Below, one piece after another: positions 58,662 through 64,000 of a stretch of 64,000 nt of DNA (positions are counted from its first letter, which is position 1; every line of letters starts with the position of its first letter). Made by a program: the position numbers and the translations under genes. The stretch is taken from positions 643,009 to 707,008 of the forward strand of contig NZ_CAXWGX010000001.1 in NCBI RefSeq assembly GCF_964266745.1. Direction: 5' to 3'. Source of the stretch: Propionicimonas sp020161015. GTDB lineage: Bacteria > Actinomycetota > Actinomycetes > Propionibacteriales > Propionibacteriaceae. Under the pieces are notes generated by a model. The model worked only from the letters and a program-made list of their open reading frames with translations, ran no database searches and was not told the origin of the DNA.

Positions 58662-61319
58662 TCATGGGCTTACCTGGACGTAGCCGTGAGCGCCTCGCTC
58701 GGCGTCGGCCATGACGTGGGTGACCATTGGGTAGCGTCCGGCTTCGGGGAAGACGGTCTCGACGAACCCGCCCTGGGCAGGCTGCAGGCCGAGTGCTTGG
58801 GCGCCGCCGCGGTCGCCGAACGGGTCGCGCCCATGCTTGAGCAGGTAGCTGCCTTCGCTGAGGACGGTGTCGAACTGGGCGCCGACGATGTGGAAGCTGC
58901 TGGGACGGTTCGGGCCGGCGTCGAGAACCCAGAACCGGACCCTTTCGCCGACCCTTGCGGTGAGCGGCTGGGTGTCGTAGCCGTTGGCGACGCCGTTGAA
59001 CACCACGTAGCTGGGCTCACCGCCAGCGGCCGCATCGACGTCCACCTCTGCTGCCGACGCTGCGTCCGGCGCACGGTTCTGCAGGTAGACCTCCGACTGC
59101 ACGAGCAGGTAGGAGCGGTCGACCTGCGGCAGTCCCTCGGGTTCGATCACCACGGCGCCGGTCATCCCTGCGGCGATGTGGGCGCTCATCGGCATCGTCG
59201 AGCAGTGGTACATCCAGATGCCGGCTTTGGTGGCGGTGAATCGGTAGGTGAGGCGTTCGCCCGGCTCAATGGTTCGCATGGGCTTGTCGGGGGCTAGTGC
59301 GCCGGCGTGGAAGTCGATCGAGTGGCCCATCGATCCGTCGTTGACCAGAGTGATCACGAAGATGTCGCCGATCCGGCCGTGGAGGGTTGGCCCCACGGAG
59401 GCCCCGTTGTAGGTCCAGCGGCGCTGCCACACCCCCGGGGCGACCTCCAGCGGTGTCTCCTGCACGGTCAGCGTGAGGTGGTGCTCGCGGTCGTCGCTGA
59501 GCGGTGCCAGCACGGGGTCGACCACGTCCGGGGTCGTTGGCGAGGTTGAGGCGTCCGGTCCGTTCGGGGAGTGCTCCATCTGGTGCGGGTCAGTGCCTGG
59601 CGTCGGGCTGGCGGCCGGCCCCGCAGCGGGTGCGTTGTCAACAATGACCTCGAAGGTCATGCCCATCTGCCGGTGGCCGGCTACCGAGCAGTAGCCCTTC
59701 GTGGAGGTCCCGATGACGCCGGCATCCAGTTCTGTGCGGGCGCCGGGACCGATCCGTGCGCTCCTGGCCGAACCGATCACCAGGTCGTGGGTGGTGGTGT
59801 CGCCGTTGATCAGGTCGACAACCAGCCGGTCGCCGGCGTTCAGGTGCACTTCGGAGGGGGTGTAGCGCATGCCGATCGCCGTCACCTCGACCCGCACCAC
59901 TTCTCCGGTGGGCTGGACAGCGACGGCGGCAGCAGCCGTACCGGTAGCTCCGGCGGCGGCGGGGTCAACCCCGACGCCGATCACGACAGCGGTGGCCAGC
60001 GCGGTCAGGCCGGCGATGAGCTGGCCGGCTGTGAAGATGCTCGGCCGGTCCACCTGGTCCGGGCGCGGCTGGGCGGGAGCGGCCTCCGCGCCGTCGCGGC
60101 TTGCGACGAGCAGCTTTCTGGCAGCGACACTTGCCCGCACCCCCAGCACCATCAGCGGCAGGAAACTCGCAGCAGCGAAGAGGGCCAGCAGCGAGCCGGT
60201 CACCTTGACCCAGCTTGGGGTCGGCATGAGCCACAGCACGAGGCCGCCGTTGATCGCGATCAGACGGAAGGCGCCCGCGCGGTTGAACCAGGCCTGTCCG
60301 GCCCGCACGACACTTGGTCCACCTCCCAGCACCGAGGGCAGCATGTAGGACAGCGCACCGGTGAGCACCTGCACACCGAAGCCGGCGCCGAGGACGGCGG
60401 CCGGCCAGATGAAGCCTTCGCGTACCACCTGCCAGTCGGGAGCTGTGGCAAGCAGCCAGCCGGCCCAGGTGAGCCCGAACACCATCCACAACAGGCCGAC
60501 AGCGACGGAGGCCGGGCCGAACTCCCGAGGTGGGCTCTTTCGGAGAGGGTGCCACAGGCCCCGTCCCCACAGGAGCAGCCCGGAGAGGTAGGCCAGCACT
60601 CCCAGCCCGGCGATCAGGCCGATTCCGACCAGGGCGCCGCCGACCGCGACGGCGATTGCGCTGGTCAGCACCGGCAGTGCCTGTCTGGTCCAGCGCTCGG
60701 CGGTTGGGTCGAGCCGGGTGCGCAGCATTGTGGGCCATAGCGTCAGGAGCGTGCCGGTGAGGGTGAGGCCGACCCAGCCGAGCACGTTGGCCAGCGCGTG
60801 GGCCACCAGCAGCCGTCCGTGCCACGGGTCCGGCCAACCCCAGGCGAGCGTCACTCCCAATCCCGCCCCCAGCACCAGCGAAGCAGCAGCCCACAGGTAG
60901 TACCGGACGGTGACCTGGAACCTTGCGGGCAGCGCCTTGCGCAGCATGCGCCAGAGGACCAGACCGTGCCAGCCGGCAGCGGTCGCCACAGCCAGGCCGC
61001 CGGCGAGCGTGAGCAGCCACCAGTCGGTGGGCACCCCGACCAGGACAGCGGCAGCACCGCCGGTGACCAGGCCCAGCCGTGTGGTCTGCCAACGGGCGTC
61101 CCTCGGTGAGGCGGGGGAGCGCAGCAGGGTCTGGGCGAAGTGGAAGCTCCACACGATGATGGAGTGGGTGAGTGCGCCGAGAAGCACCATGTGCAGCATG
61201 AGCCAGTTCGCGTCCGGCAGCCAGCGGTGCGCGATCGCCACGACCGCAGCGGCCGCGAGCCAGCCGAGGAGCGGCAGGTCGCGCAGGCGGGACCTGCCTC
61301 TGGCATTCGGGCGGCTCAT
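58662..61319 (-). CDS. nirK: Copper nitrite reductase with N-terminal membrane domain and extra cupredoxin
   Basis: This 885-residue protein has three parts. Residues 1 to about 450 hold ten to twelve membrane helices. A cupredoxin follows (THDLVIG; GYCSVAGHRQMGM near 543, giving the type-1 copper Cys, His and Met). The rest is a NirK domain: HSIDFHA near 665 (type-1 His, catalytic Asp, type-2 His), WMYHCSTMPMSAHIAAGM near 700-715 (type-2 His, type-1 Cys, His, Met), FHIVGAQFD and VTHVMADAERGAHG (type-2 His). All copper ligands are present, so it should reduce nitrite to NO outside the membrane, perhaps taking electrons directly from quinol through the membrane part. The ATG overlaps the stop of the next membrane gene (ATGA). 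Confidence 0.92.
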   Translation of the reverse strand: MSRPNARGRSRLRDLPLLGWLAAAAVVAIAHRWLPDANWLMLHMVLLGALTHSIIVWSFHFAQTLLRSPASPRDARWQTTRLGLVTGGAAAVLVGVPTDWWLLTLAGGLAVATAAGWHGLVLWRMLRKALPARFQVTVRYYLWAAASLVLGAGLGVTLAWGWPDPWHGRLLVAHALANVLGWVGLTLTGTLLTLWPTMLRTRLDPTAERWTRQALPVLTSAIAVAVGGALVGIGLIAGLGVLAYLSGLLLWGRGLWHPLRKSPPREFGPASVAVGLLWMVFGLTWAGWLLATAPDWQVVREGFIWPAAVLGAGFGVQVLTGALSYMLPSVLGGGPSVVRAGQAWFNRAGAFRLIAINGGLVLWLMPTPSWVKVTGSLLALFAAASFLPLMVLGVRASVAARKLLVASRDGAEAAPAQPRPDQVDRPSIFTAGQLIAGLTALATAVVIGVGVDPAAAGATGTAAAAVAVQPTGEVVRVEVTAIGMRYTPSEVHLNAGDRLVVDLINGDTTTHDLVIGSARSARIGPGARTELDAGVIGTSTKGYCSVAGHRQMGMTFEVIVDNAPAAGPAASPTPGTDPHQMEHSPNGPDASTSPTTPDVVDPVLAPLSDDREHHLTLTVQETPLEVAPGVWQRRWTYNGASVGPTLHGRIGDIFVITLVNDGSMGHSIDFHAGALAPDKPMRTIEPGERLTYRFTATKAGIWMYHCSTMPMSAHIAAGMTGAVVIEPEGLPQVDRSYLLVQSEVYLQNRAPDAASAAEVDVDAAAGGEPSYVVFNGVANGYDTQPLTARVGERVRFWVLDAGPNRPSSFHIVGAQFDTVLSEGSYLLKHGRDPFGDRGGAQALGLQPAQGGFVETVFPEAGRYPMVTHVMADAERGAHGYVQVSP

Positions 61320-62428
61320 CGGCGTACGACCAGGGTGACAGCGGTCGCAAGGAAGGTGAGCATCGCGAGCACGCCGAGCACGCCCCCGGCCTGCCACAGC
61401 TGGTTCTGCCCTGAGAGCGCACTGGTGAAGCGGATGCCGAGGCTGACGTGCAGCAGCACCAGCGGAACCCACAGCACCGGACGGTATGGCAGCGGACGGC
61501 CCAGCACTGCCGGAAGGATTACCGGGGCGTGTGCCATCACCATGGAGACGGCGAAGCCGAGGAACACTCCGTGCACCACCACGTCGTAGGTGGCCGTGCT
61601 GGTCCGAAGCCCGGCGACGGCCAGGACCAGTCCGGCGATCAACAGGTTGGCGTAGCCGGCCAGGAGTGCGGTGGCGAGGTAACGGTGCTGCCCGGTCAGG
61701 CGGAGTTGCCGGCGGGCCACGTCGTGCACAGCCAGCCAGACAGCAATGGCCACCACCGTGACGCCGACCAGCCGCTCGCCGACCGTCGGGAACACCAGCG
61801 CGGAAAGAACCGAGAGGGTGAGCGCCGACGCCAGCGCGAGGAGTTCGAGGTCTGCTCGCCGCCCCATGCTCAGGGCGGCCAGCTCGGCTCGTTCGGCGGC
61901 GATGGTCACGATCACGAAGCCGGCCAGCCAGGGGAGCGCGCCGGAAGCGCCGGCAAAGGTGACAACGACAGCACCGCCGAGCACGAGTACGCCGGACAGT
62001 ACCTGCACGGCAACCAGCGGGCGCGGTGCACGACGCCACAGGGCGATGTAGGTGGCGACGAAGACAAGCGCGCCCTCTACCTGTAGAAGTTCGCCCAACA
62101 GCGGCGGCGCCGGACTGATCAGCGCGAGGGCTCCGACTCCGAACAGTGCCGGCGCCAGGAATGCCCAGGCGCGGCCAAGGGCCTGCGCGCGTTCGAGGGA
62201 GATCAGGGTGCCCAGGAACCCCAGCACCATCACCTGTCCGTGCACATCACCCAGGCGGTCAGAAGCAACGGGTGCCCACACCTCGAGCCGCACGAGGGCT
62301 GCGTTCAGCCCTGAGAGCAGGGCGACGCCACCGAGCGCAACCAGAAGTACCCGACCCCTGGTTGCCCTGCGACTGGATAGGGCGCTCGCCAAGCGGCTGG
62401 CGGCGGCTTGCCGCGCGGCGGGGATCAT
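61316..62428 (-). CDS. Polytopic membrane protein, NnrS-like
   Basis: This 370-residue protein has about eleven to twelve hydrophobic helices with conserved histidines at likely haem or copper positions (GDVHGQVMVLGFLGTLISLE, AVHDVARRQ, YDVVVHGVFLGFAVSMVMAHA). The pattern resembles NnrS, a haem-copper membrane protein that protects metabolism from NO. It is coupled to nirK by ATGA and starts 3 bp after the hemerythrin stop. Similarity to NnrS is weak by eye, so the name is tentative. Confidence 0.65.
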   Translation of the reverse strand: MIPAARQAAASRLASALSSRRATRGRVLLVALGGVALLSGLNAALVRLEVWAPVASDRLGDVHGQVMVLGFLGTLISLERAQALGRAWAFLAPALFGVGALALISPAPPLLGELLQVEGALVFVATYIALWRRAPRPLVAVQVLSGVLVLGGAVVVTFAGASGALPWLAGFVIVTIAAERAELAALSMGRRADLELLALASALTLSVLSALVFPTVGERLVGVTVVAIAVWLAVHDVARRQLRLTGQHRYLATALLAGYANLLIAGLVLAVAGLRTSTATYDVVVHGVFLGFAVSMVMAHAPVILPAVLGRPLPYRPVLWVPLVLLHVSLGIRFTSALSGQNQLWQAGGVLGVLAMLTFLATAVTLVVRR

Positions 62429-62430
62429 CC

Positions 62431-62982
62431 TCAGAGCGCGGATCCGCCGGGGTGACCGGCCGCCACCGGCTCGTCCTGATGGGTATGGCCAGACGGTGCC
62501 GGATGGACGTGCGGAGTGTCGCCGTCGTGGGAGTGCGGAGTGATCTCGTGGACCTCGATCCATTCCGGACCGCCGAGCGCGATGGCCGCGGCTGGGAAGA
62601 GACCGTTGTCCTCCTTGTCGATGTGATCGCGGAGCTCGTTCTCGAACAGGGTCATCGCAGCATCGTCACCGGGGGTGATGGCCGCGAGATGAACCGCGAG
62701 GGATTCGTGCTCGGCGCAGAGGCTGGCGATATGGCTCGCGTAGACCTCGTCCCTTGCCATCACCTGGAACAGGCCAACCTCTTCGGCGACCGTGTGTGGC
62801 CAGAGAAGTCCGGCAACGACCGACCTGGCAGCCTCCAGTGCTTCCGCCTCGCCGGCGTGGACGGCGGCGCGAAGCTCACCGTTGGCGTTGATGATCTCCA
62901 CGTGCTCGGCCATGAACCGGCCGATCACCTCGATCGAATCGCATCCGCAGTAGCTGCACACCCGAACTCCATTTCTACACAT
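62431..62982 (-). CDS. Hemerythrin HHE-domain protein
   Basis: This 183-residue protein has a helical bundle with HHE-type iron ligands: FMAEHVEI, LWPHTVAEEVGLF, HIASLCAEHESL and LRDHIDKEDNGLFP. A VCSYCGCDSIEV segment at the N-terminus and a His-rich tail (HSHDGDTPHVHP, HTHQ) add further metal-binding capacity. Related proteins bind O2 or NO or repair iron-sulphur clusters. It leads the nirK operon and is divergent from an HTH regulator 31 bp away. Confidence 0.87.
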   Translation of the reverse strand: MCRNGVRVCSYCGCDSIEVIGRFMAEHVEIINANGELRAAVHAGEAEALEAARSVVAGLLWPHTVAEEVGLFQVMARDEVYASHIASLCAEHESLAVHLAAITPGDDAAMTLFENELRDHIDKEDNGLFPAAAIALGGPEWIEVHEITPHSHDGDTPHVHPAPSGHTHQDEPVAAGHPGGSAL

Positions 62983-63013
62983 TGCCTTGTAAAAAATACT
63001 CTACACTAGCGGG

Positions 63014-63640
63014 ATGAGCACATCGACCCGGCTCGGCCCGCAGCCGGCCCGCACGGACCGGCCCAGGCAGGCGGCCCTGCGGGTGCTGCAAGCCCTCATC
63101 GCCAGCGACGGACGCGGCACTGTCGCTACGCTCAACCAGGCCCTCGGCGGCCATGCGAACACCATCCGCGTGCAACTGGAGCATCTGGTCGCCGACGGCT
63201 TCGTCACCCAGACCTCACTGCCGACACCTGGCCGTGGCCGCCCCGCTCGCGCCTACCTCGCCACGATCGCGGGCCGTCAGGTGGCCGGGGAAGAGCCGGA
63301 CAGGCAGGGACAGAGCGCACTGGTCGAAGCCCTGGCAGAGCACCTCGCCGGCACCGACGATCCGGCCGCTGCAGCTCACTCGGTCGGCCTCAACTGGGGC
63401 AGCCTGCTGGCGGCCTCCGGAGGTGGCGAGTTGATCTCGATCCTGGCCGGCCAGGGCTTCACGCCCCTGGCGACGTCCGACGGCATCGCCTTGCGAACCT
63501 GCCCGTTGCTTGCTTCCGCCCGGCGGTACCCCGACGTGGTGTGCGGCATCCACCAGGGACTGATCGACGCCATCTCCCACGAACCGCAAGAACTCCTGCC
63601 ATTCGTGGCGGCGGGTGCCTGTCTGATTCGTCACGCTTGA
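63014..63640 (+). CDS. HTH regulator with C-terminal cysteines (SufR/DeoR-like)
   Basis: This 208-residue protein has an N-terminal winged helix (VATLNQALGGHANTIRVQLEHLV, residues 37-59) with the wing TPGRGRPARAYLAT, and a C-terminal domain with Cys163, Cys177 and Cys203 (RTCPLLAS, VVCGIHQGL, GACLIRHA). The spacing resembles regulators that bind an iron-sulphur cluster and respond to NO or oxidants, but cluster binding is inference. TACACT six bases before the ATG could be the -10 of a leaderless transcript. It is divergent from the hemerythrin-nirK operon, its likely target. Confidence 0.8.
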   Translation: MSTSTRLGPQPARTDRPRQAALRVLQALIASDGRGTVATLNQALGGHANTIRVQLEHLVADGFVTQTSLPTPGRGRPARAYLATIAGRQVAGEEPDRQGQSALVEALAEHLAGTDDPAAAAHSVGLNWGSLLAASGGGELISILAGQGFTPLATSDGIALRTCPLLASARRYPDVVCGIHQGLIDAISHEPQELLPFVAAGACLIRHA

Positions 63641-63747
63641 GTCCGGCCGCCTGGCTCTCTACGCGCACAGGCGATCTCGGCCCTCTTGTTGGGTCGGCCT
63701 CGGGCCTCGAGTATTCACTCGCGTGGCGCCCCGAGAGGGCGCGAGCC

Positions 63748-63985
63748 CGTCGACGGGCGCCCCCGTGTTCCGGGCGCCTACACCCAGACCTGGCGGGTTC
63801 CCGCGGCGAGCTACTTCATGGCCGGTGACAACCCAGCCGGCTCGGACGACTCCCGGATCTGGGACGACCCCTTCGTCCCGGCTGAGAGTGTCGCAATGGT
63901 GGTCACCCGACGGCTGGTGGGGCCCCGCTGGCCCCGGGCCTTCAAGCCTCGTCGACGAGCTGCTGCAGCCGGTCGGGTTGCGTGA
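63748..63985 (+). pseudogene. 3' fragment of a duplicated SodX-like protease gene
   Basis: The frame encodes VDGRPRVPGAYTQTWRVP through the C-terminus, identical to the protease at 56800-57252. The N-terminal half with catalytic Ser11 and Lys49 is missing, replaced by unrelated sequence, so the fragment is inactive. Confidence 0.8.
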
Positions 63986-64000
63986 TCGAGACCGACCGGC
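63942..64000 (-). CDS. 3' end of a second Crp/Fnr-type gene copy (partial)
   Basis: On the minus strand the last 19 codons match the end of the regulator at 56166-56843 (ITQPDRLQQLVDEA and stop). The gene runs out of the window, so it cannot be told whether a full second regulator or only the repeated end is present. Confidence 0.6.
   Translation of the reverse strand, partial: RSVSITQPDRLQQLVDEA

Larger units (their letters stand above)
63748..64000. repeat. Inverted repeat arm, right copy (truncated by window end)
   Basis: This segment is the reverse complement of 56785-57037 (position sum 120785). It is identical by eye from 63767 to 64000; at 63748-63766 a few positions differ, and before that the sequences diverge. 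The two arms enclose about 6.7 kb of the nitrogen-oxide locus. Confidence 0.85.

Noticed and set aside
58662..62039. Start of nirK far upstream at 62039
   Set aside because: The extra 240 residues are an arginine-rich shadow of the membrane protein gene on the same strand; the ATG at 61319 overlaps that gene's stop.

Overview
The window is very GC-rich, codes densely, and has many genes overlapping by ATGA or GTGA. The protein families point to a high-GC actinobacterium, most plausibly Propionibacteriaceae or a close relative. Support for that is an anaerobic-type cobalamin operon with a CbiG-CbiH fusion, actinobacterial ribose-type importers, and a nitrite reductase fused to a membrane domain. 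The taxonomic call is inference; no rRNA or other marker gene lies in the window.

Layout. 1-4.6 kb (+): 3' part of a cobalamin operon (possible cbiE end, cbiGH, cbiX-sirC, cbiC, cobA). 4.6-6.1 kb: poorly coding DNA with one copy of a 132-bp dispersed repeat and a CBS-domain gene remnant. 6.1-9.7 kb (-): ribD-ribE-ribBA-ribH behind an FMN riboswitch. 9.95-12.67 kb: an IS3-family element interrupted by an IS30-family element with a CAA target duplication. 12.9-22.5 kb: sugar locus A, with an ABC importer, FGGY kinase, ribulose-phosphate-epimerase-like protein, two SIS isomerases, a HAD phosphatase and a SorC-type regulator. Six TGCTCA-NN-TGAGCA sites lie in its control regions. 22.5-32.6 kb: sugar locus B, with a LsrB/RhaS-like importer, an oxidoreductase, a VOC protein, a hybrid IclR-HTH/periplasmic-binding-protein regulator and a normal IclR regulator. 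It is flanked by a broken TIM-barrel isomerase gene and a broken PfkB kinase gene. 32.9-55.6 kb: locus C, a catabolic set containing a dipeptide-type importer, two 2-hydroxy-acid-oxidising enzymes, a zinc dehydrogenase, two pyruvate-type aldolases, an aldose epimerase, two MFS transporters and rmlA. An ATTATCGATAAT palindrome recurs at five places, and a GntR/FCD regulator ends the locus. 55.8 kb: second copy of the 132-bp repeat. 56.2-63.6 kb: nitrogen-oxide/copper locus, with a Crp/Fnr regulator, a nickel-SOD-type maturation protease, a DUF6448-like protein, cupin, DUF2249, a membrane-fused copper nitrite reductase, a polytopic membrane protein, hemerythrin and a cysteine-containing HTH regulator. 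63.75-64 kb is an inverted copy of the Fnr/protease 3' ends, so this last locus lies between inverted repeats.

How the genes work together. Loci A, B and C look like separate import-and-catabolise modules, each with its own regulator and visible candidate operators. Locus B has lost intact enzymes at both ends, so it may be decaying. Locus C suggests uptake of a sugar or sugar acid, oxidation, aldol cleavage to pyruvate plus a short aldehyde, and oxidation of hydroxy acids; the substrate cannot be read from sequence. The 57-63 kb genes fit nitrite reduction and defence against nitric oxide. The least explained item is the DUF6448-like protein. It would begin His-Cys-Asp if cut where nickel SOD is cut, it lies beside a nickel-SOD-type protease gene, and it has an Fnr-type box upstream, yet it lacks the second nickel-binding cysteine.
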